Origin: Membranipora membranacea
Lineage: Eukaryota; Bryozoa; Gymnolaemata; Cheilostomatida; Membraniporidae
Length of the DNA: 64,000 nt
NCBI GenBank assembly: GCA_914767715.1
Contig: OU612069.1
Span: 13,761,387 to 13,825,386, forward strand
Direction: 5' to 3'
Part shown: one piece after another, positions 1 to 13,024 of the stretch
Numbering within the stretch: position 1 is the first letter of the stretch
Layout of the letters: every line of letters begins with the position of its first letter
Translations under genes and position numbers: made by a program
Notes under the pieces: generated by a model
What the model was told of the DNA's origin: nothing
The model's database searches: none
Seen by the model: only the letters and a program-made list of their open reading frames with translations

Positions 1-3000
1 GAAGAAAACGCTCGCATACAAACTAGCACCATTAGCCAGTTTGACTTTGTATGTTACCTACGGATTATTCTTGTATTATCTACTGGGCTACGGTAGCTCT
101 GATACCTCAGCTGTTGCCCAAGACCAACAAACTTCCTACGGTAAGTACTGATATATGAGGGCATGTAAGCAAATCTGAGCGCGGCAGGTTCGAATCTCGG
201 TCACTACCCATGCTGCTAAAGGAGAAGAGCTCTTCATACCTAACCCTAGCTTGTCCACCCTTAATTTGTACAAGGGTGCGCTAAATGTATGAGTTGTTTC
301 ATGTCTTATGATGTGAGCATATTCTCATTGGCAATGGAAGAAGCACTGAAAAGCAAATAAAGTGAATATTATTATTATTATAATACAGGCTGGCCCATTA
401 ATCAGGAAGGGCTGAGTTGCCCACTTTGTTGCGCAATAGGTTTGCACCAAATGAGTTAACGCTATTATCTAGATAAGGTAGGCAGGAAAAGTTTGCGTTT
501 AGGTATGCAACTTTTTAGACCTATGAGGAAATATCGCACTATCTCATTTAGGGTTTTTACGACTCCCAATTTTTTTGCCTAGCATCTGCCTAATAAAAAT
601 GATGCATTGTATTGATATTTAATTTGATATTAACAAACTAGTAGAGCAGGGGTAATTTTGGGTTTTGTCAAATTTGCAAGAGTACCCGCTTGTGAAAAGA
701 GCACATTTCTGCCTTTCAATAATCGTGGATTATTATTAGTCATATATCATGAGCCAAGTTTCTCCGCCAAAAAACGCAACCCAGCATTCTCCAGTCTTTT
801 TTTTATTGCAGAGGAAAATGTTAAAACACATGCAAGGGTTTTTGGAACTAGTTAATATAGCTTTGGTCTGATATGGTCAATTTTTCTAAAGGTGATCTAT
901 ATTGATGCAAAGTTTGATGCACATGTTATTCATAGTTTTCCAGAGTTACTCTCCCTCTCCCATGCTCGAACCCTCTAGAGATAAAAGTTTAATGAACTTT
1001 ATTGAACCTCTGATTGCAATTATCGATATCAATTATCAAATATCAGATTAATTCAGGTCTACAAACCCTGATAAGCGATAATGGATCTGCAGCAAGCCAT
1101 GATATTTGATTATTTAGTGATAAAAGAGGCAGCGACAGCAGATATTGTTGATTAGAAGGTTGATGGCTGACTCTGGTGTATACAGCTGTACAAATATTCA
1201 CACCTTCAAGGTGGCTGCCTCCCCAAATATTTACACATCTGATAGTCTCTGTTTATTATCACTTGCAAAATGGAAATTAATTGCGGTTAATCACTATTAT
1301 AAGAGGTTCAATATGCTGTATCACCTCTTGAACAATTAGAATAATGTACTCTGGAACACCTTTAGTCATTGCCTTTATGCAAGAAAGTGTTGCGAAAAAA
1401 TTGTTGCACCGTCTAAATGTGCTGAAAGTAATATGAATATGCGGCTTAAGTTTTATTGTTAGGGTTCAAAGTTGCAAGGGGGGGGGGGCAATGCAAAATA
1501 ATGTCACTCACAGCAGTTTAATGTGATCTCAGGCCTAATGTCATTGAGAATTAAAATAAATACAATATTTTTTATGCTGGCAGTTCCCTCCTCTAAGTCC
1601 TAAATCATGCCATGCGCAAATTTCTAGAATAAAGTAACCTGTTAGGCTGATGTGAATTAATATCTCCAAGTTCTGACACTTTTGCTATAGCTGCTGTGAT
1701 TCTAAAAATACACCAAACTAAATGTCTCCATCAGCTGTTTGGTTATAGACTGAGCACTTGAGTGGCAGCAAAGTTTTAAATGCTGTTATCATTAAACTAA
1801 TAATCTCCCATAACATGTCTAAGTGGGGATTACAGAACCAAACATTTTGTTTTACAAGTTTAAGAAAAACATGGTTCATAAACAGCCCCTTGATATTCTG
1901 TAGTCAAGGTTTTACTCATTCTGCCTGAGCTCCTACCTATGGGAACACTGGTCAAGTCGATTAAATTTTTTACTTTGTGAAGATTTGTTTTCCTTGCAAA
2001 AGTTTATGAGTTGAGCAAAAGTTTTAGTCGGTACAATTACGGACATAAAAAAATCTATTGCATTGTGGGTATTACGGAAAGTTAGCCATATTTTTGTTAA
2101 CTATCTGGCATATGGTGGTAAGATCTTATTCGTGATTCGTAGACAAGAAATTGGATTGGGCCAAAATCTTAAAGTTTTTCTTGATTGGACTCTATCAATC
2201 ACAGAATCACAGAATCAAATTAGGCGAGAGTCGTCTGCTCTCAATTAAATCATCCTTCAGTTTCGTTGAAGGTGTGATTTTCTCTGGCTCGATAAGAGCA
2301 CAGTAGTTCAACTCAATCAAACTGTTGATCAGCTTGGAGTTGAACTTCACCAATAAGTCAGCATACTCTGTCAGTCACACCAGATATCTATAATCAGATT
2401 AATAGACGAAAACATAAATGGTAGAGAGGATTAATCAATGGTGAACTGAGGTCACAGGGTCAAAGCTAATCGGCTAAATTTGACTGACACATTGTTTTGA
2501 GAATTTCAACCCTAATGTATTTTATGAGTAAATATTGGTAATTGGAGTTCATACCCTCTGAAGTCATCACTATTGTCTAACCTAGCGGTACACAGTCTCT
2601 CAATTCATTGCATTATTGCACATATTATTGAGCTTGGGAGAAAGAAATTTGCGACTTTTAACTTGGATTCTCAATTCATGAAAACTCAAACATATTTTAA
2701 CAAGAAAGAAATGTTTGAATACCCCTTGTCGTCCTGATTGTTGAAAAAGAATGTTTGCTGAGTGCTGAAAAAACGCTCTCGCAAATTTAACACTCTCTCG
2801 TCATTGGCTAAAGTAGCTCAGCCTATCACCTTTAGTGACATAACCAGGACTTATCTGCTGATTGATTTTGATTGATTCTGGCAGCAAGTGTCAGAATGTC
2901 GTCATCATTCTCACTCTTCACCTCTAGTGTCTTATCCCATGGGTTCATCCAAATAAATTTAAACTAATAAGCGTTCCGAGAATATTAGTGTGGGCGTAGA

Positions 3001-6000
3001 TTTAACACCCCTCAGCGGCATGGTAACTAATTTTGGAGGTCCATGATTCCTTATTAGATTGAGACCTTTATGTAAGGTCAGCTTTAGAGATCAATTATAA
3101 ATAGCGTTGTTAAATACAACCGGTCAATATGGATGACTAGCTGGCGTCAATTATAATAGCCGTTCGCTGTCACTGCAAGCGCTATGCTGAAACAACAGTC
3201 GGACCTTTGCTGCCGTTTTGGCATAACCACCAATTCAGCAAGGGATGCTGAGACCAGCTAAAATCAACTTCATGATACACCAAAATTTTTTGTACAATAT
3301 CACTAACCTTGGAAAAGCAGCGCTAGAAATTGTGGATCATGCGACATGACTTTAAAATTGCTTGATTGAGGGTTGCCTTTTTTCCAGCTCTCGGGAAAGC
3401 CAAAAGTTTAGCAAACAAACTTCCCTATCCTGCCTAATGGTTAAGCTTTTATTTCAGGCTCATCACATCTGACGAGGCAACTCTTATCACTAAACACTAC
3501 AGATAACACCACGACCACACCTGTCTCGAGTCACAGTGCAGGCCTGCCCTGGGAACAGTGTGAGTTCGAGAGATCCTCCCCTTATAAGGTCGGCTGGGTT
3601 ATACATCATCTCTGGTGGATATTCTTCTTCTTTATCGGTAATATCATCTTTATTTCTAACCATTGGTATACTACCTTAAAGGGCAACCAAGGTTTCAAAC
3701 AAGTTCTCATCAATTGATAGCAGATCGTACCTTCTGCATAGGGAAACAGAAAAAATCTAATTTAGATGATTATTCAGCCAGAATTCTTGTGAAACAATTC
3801 ATCCATCAGGTACTCAAACTCTGCTAAAATGGAATACCACAGAGCAGTTTCCTGTTTTTGTTATTATTTAGCCTGTGCTCTATCATTATTACAGCAATGT
3901 CTTCGAACCTCCCCTAAACTGAAGTGTTACCCAGCTTAGAGTCAGCAACTACTTTGAGTTTTGCATCGCGTAATGCACAAAGCTGATGCTGCCTAGCACA
4001 TTATTTACTACCCACCAATGCATTGCTGCGAAACCTTGGTTGCCCTTTAAAGGGCAACCAAGGTTTCGCAACAATGCATTAATGGGTAGCAAATAATGTA
4101 CTGGGCAGCATCAGCTTTGTGCATTACGCGATGCAAAACTCAAAGTAGTTGCTGACTCTAAGCTGGGTAACACTTCAGTTTAGGGGAGGTTCCAAGACTT
4201 TGCTATAATAATTATAGAGCACAGGCTAAATAATAACAGGAACAGGAAACTGCTATGTGGTATTCTCTTTTAGCTGAGTTTGAGTGCCTGATGGAAGAAA
4301 TGTTTCACAAGAATTCTGGCTGAATAATCATCCGAATTATATTTTGTCTTTTTCCCCATGCAAAAGGTGCAATCTGCTATTAATCAATGGCCATCAATGA
4401 GAAGTTGTTTGAAACCTTGGTTGCACTTTAATAAGAAGTGGCCAACCTTACAGGTTTTGGTACAATAATAATGATAAAATGCATAGGTTTGTAAGACTAC
4501 GACAATATTTTTACCCCAGTCTAAAACACATTATTTTACAAATAATCCTGGATGATCTCAGATCAAAGATTAAACTACATTCTATGGACCAAGTTGAATC
4601 TGAATTAACTGAACTGAAATTTTCAGAAAACTGCTTGTTTTACGATAATAAACTGGTAATAACACTGTGTCCCTTTCTCATTCTGAGAAATCTCTTTTTG
4701 ACATTGTTCTGCATTCTTCCGTTTGAAAAGCTGGAAAAGAAACAGCGGTATCATTTGGACGCCTGCCAATCTCTATCGCAAGTAAAATGATTACATTACT
4801 TTTTCTCTTTCTCATTCATTTAGTCTTTTTTATGCAGGTCTTGCCGTGGTGTGCGATGACTTCTTTGTACCGGCTCTGGAAGTGATCTCTGAGAAGCTCA
4901 AGCTATCCGAGGATGTCGCCGGAGCTACTTTCATGGCTGCTGGTAGCTCCGCCCCTGAACTGTTCACATCATTGATGGGTGTGGCTCAGGAGACAGACGT
5001 GGGGATTGGTACAATTGTGGGGTGAGTTTCCGTGTATAATTTCAGAGAATGAGATGTCGTTCGGAAAATGAAATACGCAGTGATACCGTTTAAGTGCTTT
5101 GTACCATATTGTCCTTCGGCAAAAATTTCAAGTATTTTGGTGGAAACCATAACTTTGATAATTTTTACTATTAAAAATCATTATCAATTGTAAAGCAGGT
5201 CACATTTAAATTAACCAATCCCTGAGTGACAATTTGAGTCATAATAGGTCTAATTTTCTGGAGTTAAGATTTAACGCATTTGTACGGTGATATTGTTAAA
5301 AATGTGTACGGAATTTGCGCGATTAAGATAGACACTAATTGCTTTAGTGACATCATGTGTACGGCAGGAGCATCCAAACATCCAAATAACGCCTAATATT
5401 CTTACAAAAAGAAAACCTTTGGATACTGCAATAGATCCCTTAGTATATTTTTAACACAGCCCGCTCTTCTGTATGCCTCGTATTTTCCAAATAATATATC
5501 AGGAGCTGTCTTACTTTCAGTCATCATAGAGATTAAAATTTCTTGAGATCTCATTTTCAAATATAATTTACTTATTTAAATAACAGTTTTTACGAAGGAA
5601 ATTGAAAACCAAGTGCACATAAAAATGTTTGAGATGATTTCAATAGGATTTGCGACACAATTGTGCTAACAATATTACTGATATTGAGTTTTCTCAAGAA
5701 AAGTAATATTTATTTAGGGTTAATGTTTCTTTTATTGACTATACTCTCTTCACTTTGTATGCCAAATGATTCATACATTTCTGCCTTCTAGCCCCTAGAA
5801 CCATCATAGTACTTACACTTCATTATTACGTCATGTGATGTATACTGCTGACGTAAATATGGCCTCATAAAACTAGGCCTCTCTATAAGCCGTAAATACC
5901 GAGAATTTGGCTTGAAATGGGCTTTATGATGCCTTTTAGATTGATTCATAGAGGTTATCCTCTAATATGACATAAAGCTGGTCCATTAATGCCATCAATT

Positions 6001-9000
6001 GGCGTTTTAGCCTGCATGCAATACCATAATTAGCAAGAGTTTTTATAGCGAAACCTACGTTTTTATAGTTAGGGAAATGTTCCTATACAAATTTTGGTTA
6101 TCATGCTGTCGCAGCATGCAACGTTCTCTGTGGTATCATATGGATACACAATAATTCTGTCAGCTTTGCGTCAATGTAACCTGTCTAACCCATAAATTAT
6201 ATGGCAAATGTTTTATTCGAGGACAGTAGCATATTGATAAAAAAGCTATGAATATAATTGCATCCCATTTACTGTCAGGGAGCAAAAATAAACGCAAATA
6301 TTTCCAGAGTCACTGAGTTACCACGATGAATATTAGGCTAAAAGTGTTGATCCCCTGTTGTATTATGGGATGCTCTTAGTAATGCTTGCTGATATATTTG
6401 ACCTTGTGCTGTTTTGTTGTTCTAGGTCTGCTGTGTTTAACATACTGATGATTATAGCGCTGACCGGAGCTTTAGCAGGACAGGTATGTGCCAACAAGGA
6501 CAAGTTAACCAATCACTGAATGTAGAATTATTGTAGTGGTTTATCACTCTAACCCGCAAAGGCCAATTATACAATCTGTAACCTTATTTTTATGCAAAAT
6601 ATAAGTTTGACAGCCTAGTGGGAACAAATATGATGCTTGAGATACCTTAATGCACACCCCTGTGAGAGTGTTGTGTTCAGTCGTAGCACTTTAATAAAGT
6701 GATAACCAAGGACATTCATTAGTATCAATTTTTCGTTAGATAAGTACTTTTAACTCCTTCCATTTGTTCATTGCTGGGTTTATATTGCAAAGTTCCTACC
6801 ATCACCAAGTCTTCACTCTAACTAGCTGTCAGGTTGGGTTCACTCAACAGCTATTCAGAGCCAACAGATTGCTGACAATCTAGGACTATCAATCCAAAAC
6901 AATTGAGCTTGATTTGCTATTGGGTTTATTTATATATATATATATATATATATGTATTTATACTTTAATTGTCAGTCTACAATCATATTTGCTTTTCATG
7001 CAGTGGCAGAATAAATAACTTATAAATAAGTTGCAACATGTACTATGTTAAGTTTAAGTTGCAACATGTTTCGGGTTTAAGTTGCAAAATGCACTATATG
7101 TAATGCCTTCGCTTTGTCTGGAAGTTTGGTCGGGTTGGATTTGCTCGACGGCCGCTCATGTCACACGTAAGATGACTTCCTGTTTTTAAATGTAGGTACT
7201 ACAGTTGGACTGGAGACCGCTAGTAAGGGACATAACTTTCTATGCCATCTCAATCTGTGTATTTCTGGGCGTGGCCTATGATGGACAGGTCACATGGTAC
7301 GAGGCCACCATACTGCTCCTACTATATGTCTTATATATACTTACTATGGTGTTCAACCCTAAACTGATGTCTGCACTGAACCGACCATGCTGCTGGTGAG
7401 TTGTCTTAGGAGTCGTCCCCTTTTATAAAATGTGAAGATAACTAATACAATCTGCGTTACTACCTTTGTCGCTATTATTAAGTGACCAGTGCAGCTCATT
7501 TAGACACAAACAAGCCGGTATATGGGCTTAGCCTTATATCAAATGATTTCATAAAGAACAACAGACAGAAGAATCTACCATATATTTAAGATAGAAAATC
7601 AAATTATCAGTTGCATCAAGTTTTCATGTAGAGAAAACTGGCAAATCATTGAACAAAAACAACCCAAATATTGTTATTATAGGAATGTTGTTCATGCTCT
7701 CAGGTAAATGGCAGCCGAACACTTATATGCTGTCAATCCTAGCACAGGTTTCGTTTTTTAATTGATACTTTTTTTTCGAAGTTAGATTATGATGACAATT
7801 TAGTTTGGCAGATAATATGTTTTGCTCATGCAATGCTCTCAAAAGCCTTGTTTTGATGTAAAGCTTTTTTATATCACAATATTACCTTTGCACAATTTCA
7901 GTTTATACAGCGAAAAGAGGTAATATTACTTACTACAGACTATGGAACCAATTTTCTAGTTGCATCCTGAGTTAAATTAGACTTTACACACAAAGAGGCA
8001 TTTAATAGCTGTGCATGGTCTCGGTTAGGGTAATGCTTGTCCAGAACATAAAAATTACTATGCTACAATACTTAAGTAGAAATCTACCTCCTCAAGAAGT
8101 GCTTTGAGCATGTGACAAACAAGTGGCTTGCATGGCATGGGTAATACATATGGTAGAGTGATAGGCAACAAGGATTATATCGCCAACATAATTATCTGAT
8201 TGTTGGGCGCATTTGTAGTTTGTTCGACTTATTCCTGAACCATATTAAAAAAAGTTCAAAAGTTAATTATAACCTGGAGTTAGACACATCATAAATTGGG
8301 CTAATACCCGTATAGGTGTGCCCAAAACTCACAGATAATTCGTAAAATTTCTTCAATCATTTCAACTTCACTTCTTGACCTTATTGTATCTAACGACATG
8401 TTATTGTTTAAACAAATGACTGTATATTAAACTTCATAGTAACATTAACCAACATTATCATCAGTTTTGTGTAACAGCAAAGGTAGTGTCACCTAATTGC
8501 CATTGTTGATCTGTAATCCCAAATAGTGAATAAACTAAGTCTCATCACAGAGGACTGATTTTTGGCCGCTGTGATGAGGATAGGAGAAACTAAATCTTTC
8601 TACGATGAGGCGCTGATCCTATTTAAATTGTCTGTTTAACTGCAATGAGAGTTTTCTTCAACTCATGCAAACAGAGGGTTTTGCAATTGAATAAAATAGA
8701 GATTAATGGGACTAATAAGCAAGCCCTGAAAAGTTCATATCTTCAAGCTGAAAAAATATTGTACTTTTAAAACATTTTTTGTTTGTTTGAAATAGCAGTC
8801 TATGTCACCTTTTTTTAATCATGATATAGGTCATCGTGGTATCAATATTTACTATGTATAAAATAACCATGATTATTTCAATCATATTGCAGTTCACCAT
8901 CACCCACAGAGCCCGATGGAGGTGCTGCCGATGAGGAGAATATGACAGCTTACACTCCTGAAGAGGAGAACGCTGTCGCTGCTGAGTTCAAACAACTCTC

Positions 9001-12000
9001 TGTAAGTTCTTATCTTCAGCAGCTCGGATTGTATTGATTATATTGCTTGGTAGACAACAAGCCACCAAGTCACTGAGTCTCTGAACTACCGATTCGATTC
9101 GCCAAAATGCCAAGTCACCAGGTTGTCAAGTCGCCAAGTCACTAAGTTGCCAAGTCACTATGTTCCCATGTATGTTGCTCTTGTTTTAGCTAAGTATTTT
9201 TTCAGGTTGCCTACCACCTTTTCTGCTGTATTTCAGTTCAAGAAGTCATCATTCAGCGGTGGACATGCTAGACGACTGAGTCTACATGCTCAGCTGCATA
9301 ACAGAAGACGAGGTTCTAGTGTAGGAGGAATACCAGAGGGCCTTCCTCTCCCACCCCCCTCCGTGAGTCATGGTACACATACTATATTGATAGCAGTATA
9401 GAACTTGACACCCGGATGAATTCTCTGAGGGAAAACAGTTTGACTTTTTCAGTTCCTTTGTATACAAATTCAGAGTTGTCTTTTCAAAACTGGAATATGA
9501 TTTCGGTCCGACAATTAACGTGAATTTGATGTAATGATTATGAGTCCCTGACGAATTAACCATTCAGAAATTGGTCATTTGAGTAGAACACAATTCCTGA
9601 AAGAGTAAATGAATGCTGATATTTGGCTTGTACTTTTGCCTATGGTTTGAGTAAACGTGTGGCCCAGTTCATCCCAATTGGTACTCCTAGCCAATCACAG
9701 TCCACAATTGGTTTTCCTAACCAATCACAGTCCACAATAGGTTTATTCAAACATTTGGGGCCCACAGTCGACTTTCTTCACTGATCACATGCCATAATTG
9801 GTTTATTTAACCAATCACAACCCTGGATCTTTCTGAAATCTTGCATTTCAATTTTTCTACCTTTGCTTAGGAGGTGAGGACGAGCCGTAGAGACAGTGGT
9901 TTCTCTGACGATAAGCCGAGTATAAACGCCTCTAAGCAGCAGCTGGCAAACAGTGACACCGCTACCACAGTGCTCTCAGAAGGAGTGCATAGTCAGTCTG
10001 CTGGTCTGGGTACAGGACATGGTACAGCTCTACCCCCAATCAAACAGAGCCCACCTAGAACAGGGGCTAATAACGGAGGTGAGAGCAGAAATGGTGTGTT
10101 AGTGTGAAGGAGCCGCAGTAATGAGCGTAGTTAAACCAAAGGTTGATAATGTTGTTTAAACAAAGCTGTACACAACATCAGATACGATACAATAAAAAAT
10201 GGATTGATATTATTCAGAATGGGCTTGCAAATGAATCTTACAACATAGGTTAAAATTGAAAGATTGTCATTAACAAGCCAGACAATATCAGATTTCAAAA
10301 AGAGAAATCCAGGTTATCAGTAATTATTTCAAATATCTGAATATACCTGTATATTTATTAGAAGCTATAAAGAGAAGATCAGGTAGCGATAGAATAGATG
10401 AGGAGGCAGAGAAAAAACTGAATGAAGAAGACAGTGATACCTCTCTGAAAAATGTGAGTAATCTGAAGGTGGGGGCGGGGGTGTGTTTACCGCCCGTAGC
10501 GGTTCTTATGAGAGACAGGGCTTTGAATCGTTCAATAATACCCGTATCTCAGCAACTTGGACACCGCATTTGTAATTTGTGTTCCCAACATGTCATCCCC
10601 AGGCACATAATCTTCTAACTAGGGGTGCCAGGGGACTTCTCTTTCTCATAATCTTGGAGTTACCTTTTCATGTGACTGAACACAGTTAAGTACACATATC
10701 AGTACAAAACAAAACTTTTTTTGTACAAACTCTTGACCAATCACTTACTTAAGTTCTGAAGAATGAAGCAGGCTCAAACCTGAGAAATATTCATTGGAGT
10801 TATTGTTGTTCTTCCCAGGGAGGAACCGAAAACTCCGATTCAGACGATGATGTCATTGTTGTATGTAAGCCAGCGTGCTGTCCTCGTATTCGCTCGACCC
10901 CGCCCACTCCACCAGAGGGAGCTGACAGGAAGTGCTGGAGTATGTTTGTCTATGGTCTCAAGTGGTTCCTTTATATCATAGCCTTCCCTTTCTACTTCCT
11001 GTGTACATTCACTATACCGGACTGCTCAAAAGAACACAATAGGTAAATGACATCTTCATATCTACTTAATTTGTGCCGCTGGAGTCGTAGAGCAGCTTCC
11101 AAGGTTGATTTTCCAGCCCCTAGCACCATTTGGTGTGACTCTCTCCTTAGGTTAATACTGCTGTCACTGTGTCTTCTAAGCACTGATGTTCATGTCAAAG
11201 TTTGATCTCGATAATCTTCCAACTTCCGATAGCCACCATTGTGACAGATAACTCATCGCGTATAGCTACCTATAGGTGTCCCTCGCAAATTAAGCCTTTG
11301 CCGTTAGCTAGGCCTAGGCTGAAAGAGTTTTCATGTCTGACTTGAAAATTCATATCCTTACAAATCTGTTTATATCTACTTCCATGCTTACAATTAAGTG
11401 ACATTCTTACTTTGTAGGAAATGGTATCTGGCAACTTTTGCCTTGTCCATCTTCTGGATACTAGCTCTGAGCTTTGCTATGGTCACCGTCGTAGCGAGAA
11501 CTGGATGCATCATTGGCGTTGATGAGTTCGTAATGGGTCTTGTCATTGTAGCCATTGGAACCAGTGTACCAGTAAGTTTACATAGATGTTGTGGGCTTTT
11601 CATGGGATGTTGGTGCAAAAATTCCATGAGTGAATTTTATAAAGCGTGCTACTTAATTCCTACCAAACTTTCTAGAGAGAAGGTACTTTGTGCATGTGCA
11701 CCAATCAATTCAGGTTGGTTATCTTGGAAACGTATCATTTGGATTAATCCAAATGTGCTAGAGTTCCAAGCTCACCAGTTCGGGTGGAGTGACTTACAGT
11801 TTGAGAACTCAAGCACGTTTGGATTAATCCAAACGCTACGGTGTAGAGATACTCGTATCACAGAGTTAATCTGCAAGCAGTGTGGAGAGAAGGTGCATCA
11901 CATGAGTCAGGCTGCAATTGCCATTCTCTGCCATGGAAAGTTGCCCCCTCCAAGTCAATGTCACTCAAGTGTATATAGTTCTATGAGTGGGCATTTTGAA

Positions 12001-13024
12001 ACGTGACCCCTAGCAGGTCTGCTTATTCAGTTAGGACTGCTAAAACAGTGATTTTGCCAGTTTGTGATTGAAAAAGCCCCGAGTCTAACATATGCTGTGT
12101 ATATTTGTAGGATTGCCTGAGTTCTATTCTCGTAGCTCGAGATGGGTTCGGTGACATGGCAGTGTCTAATGCAATAGGCAGTAATGTGTTTGATATAGAT
12201 CTAGGTCTAGGATTTCCATTCCTACTAAGAATATTGATACAGGCTGGAAAACCCCTTATGCTGCTGGATGCAGAAGAACAGGTATTCACACTTTGATTTT
12301 TGACCTAATCATATTGTTTTGGAAAAATACTAGTCTAAGTGCTCAGACTCCTAGGCGCAGGGAGTTACCTGCGCAAGCTATCAAAGTTTGATAGCTGGCG
12401 CAGGTAACTCCCTGAGCCTTGGAGTCTGAGCACTTAGACTAGAAAAATACATTCATTTACAGCGAGGAAGAATCAATGAGAATCAGTGCCATTCACTACT
12501 TTTCCATGATTCAGAGTTGAATTCAAGCTGTAGATCAGCATGAAGACAACTCTAAATCATGGGGTTGTAGTGATTGTTTTGTTATCCTATGTCTCTTTCC
12601 AATTGAGTGATATGACATGAGGCAATTCTGCGATGTTCTGCTGGTAAAATTATTGAAGTTTCCAAATTCCTGATTCTTGTTTGCCTGACCTACTAAGCAT
12701 GTCTTGACAAGCTTTGTCGCAGGATTATGGACCCTCCCCTCACCAACAACAAAGTTTGTCAAAAGAGTTATTGATCTACTATGACCTAACAATCTGCTCT
12801 AAATTCTTTTGTAGCAAATGAAAGCGGATGGGAAATTCGTTATTATCCCCCACGTCAAGTTTGCTATCATTCTATTAGCTCTTGTTCTTCTTGTATTTCT
12901 TCTATTTTTGATATCTAAGTTTAGGCTTAATAAGCTAATAAGTTGGTCTTTTGTTTGTCTCTATGTTATTTTCCTTGCATACGCCGTTGTTCAACAACTT
13001 GTATGCCATAAATATTTATGCTAG
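1..13024 (+). CDS. K+-dependent Na+/Ca2+ exchanger, SLC24 (NCKX) family, 5'-partial, 13 exons
   Basis: Antiporter expected to export Ca2+ and K+ in exchange for Na+ across a membrane. Exons, all with GT/AG borders and matching phase: 1-140 (frame from base 2), 3458-3637, 4838-5021, 6426-6483, 7196-7395, 8893-9001, 9237-9362, 9871-10078, 10362-10453, 10819-11042, 11418-11571, 12111-12281, 12815-13024 (TAG stop); 684 residues are seen. Exons 3-4 carry the alpha-1 repeat ([38 protein letters not shown]). Exons 11-12 carry alpha-2 ([16 protein letters not shown], then [28 protein letters not shown]). The Asp after SNVF, linked to K+ dependence in vertebrate NCKX2, is kept. Exons 6-10 encode the cytoplasmic loop, first Arg/Ser-rich and then acidic. 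The last exon gives the C-terminal helices. Alpha-1 looks NCKX2-like while other parts look NCKX3/4-like, so no paralogue number is assigned. The N-terminal start lies before the window. I saw no clear AATAAA near the stop. Confidence 0.95.
170..385 (+). repeat. 5'-truncated tRNA-derived SINE remnant
   Basis: In NCKX intron 1 a pol III B-box-like sequence (GGTTCGAATC, 187-196) sits at the start of an element that ends in an (ATT)n tail at about 366-385. No box A precedes it, so it is probably 5'-truncated. The SINE call is inferred from the B box plus the 3' microsatellite. Confidence 0.45.
386..3457. other. Rest of NCKX intron 1
   Basis: About 3 kb of AT-rich intron. I see no exon and no conserved motif; the short open frames have no splice support or recognisable motifs. 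An 11-base G run lies at 1478-1488. Confidence 0.6.
3676..4431. mobile_element. Two TTAA-flanked MITEs in inverted tandem (piggyBac-like)
   Basis: Two related non-coding elements, 3680-4046 (367 bp) and 4051-4427 (377 bp), lie head to head as a near-palindrome of about 750 bp. Each has inverted ends AGGGCAACCAAGGTTTC; the last end is slightly diverged, reading GCACT instead of GCCCT. TTAA occurs on the left (3676-3679), between the copies (4047-4050) and on the right (4428-4431). TTAA target duplication is the hallmark of piggyBac-type transposition. They lie in NCKX intron 2 and carry no transposase. Confidence 0.85.
6929..6953. repeat. (TA)n microsatellite
   Basis: Pure TA dinucleotide run in NCKX intron 4. 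Confidence 0.9.
7018..7096. repeat. Short tandem repeat, TAAGTTGCAACATG-like
   Basis: Three imperfect copies of a unit containing AAGTTGCAACATG lie just before NCKX exon 5. Confidence 0.6.
9058..9165. repeat. Degenerate minisatellite, GCCAAGTCAC-like unit
   Basis: Multiple imperfect copies of a 9-12 bp unit resembling CCAAGTCACTAAGTTG fill the intron between NCKX exons 6 and 7. Confidence 0.7.
9660..9832. repeat. Degenerate tandem repeat with CCAATCACA units
   Basis: Four or more roughly 30-40 bp units containing CCAATCACAGTCCACAATTG precede NCKX exon 8. Confidence 0.7.
12322..12450. mobile_element. 111-bp foldback MITE with 9-bp target duplication (Mutator-like)
   Basis: The element spans 12331-12441 and is almost entirely one inverted repeat: two 56-base arms with three mismatches by eye, ends TAGTCTAAGTGCTCAGACTC. 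It is flanked by the direct repeat GAAAAATAC at 12322-12330 and 12442-12450. A 9-bp duplication is typical of Mutator-like elements, so that superfamily is inferred. It lies in the last NCKX intron. Confidence 0.8.

Noticed and set aside
4479-4790. 103-codon open frame in NCKX intron 2
   Set aside because: Lies between a MITE and exon 3, has no motif and no splice phase fitting the gene.
9282-9563. 93-codon minus-strand frame opposite NCKX exon 7
   Set aside because: Antisense to a coding exon with confirmed splice phase; no independent support.
11398-12006. 202-codon continuous frame at the alpha-2 repeat of NCKX
   Set aside because: Only 11418-11571 is exon; the remainder is read-through past a GTAAGT donor, and exon 12 continues the protein.
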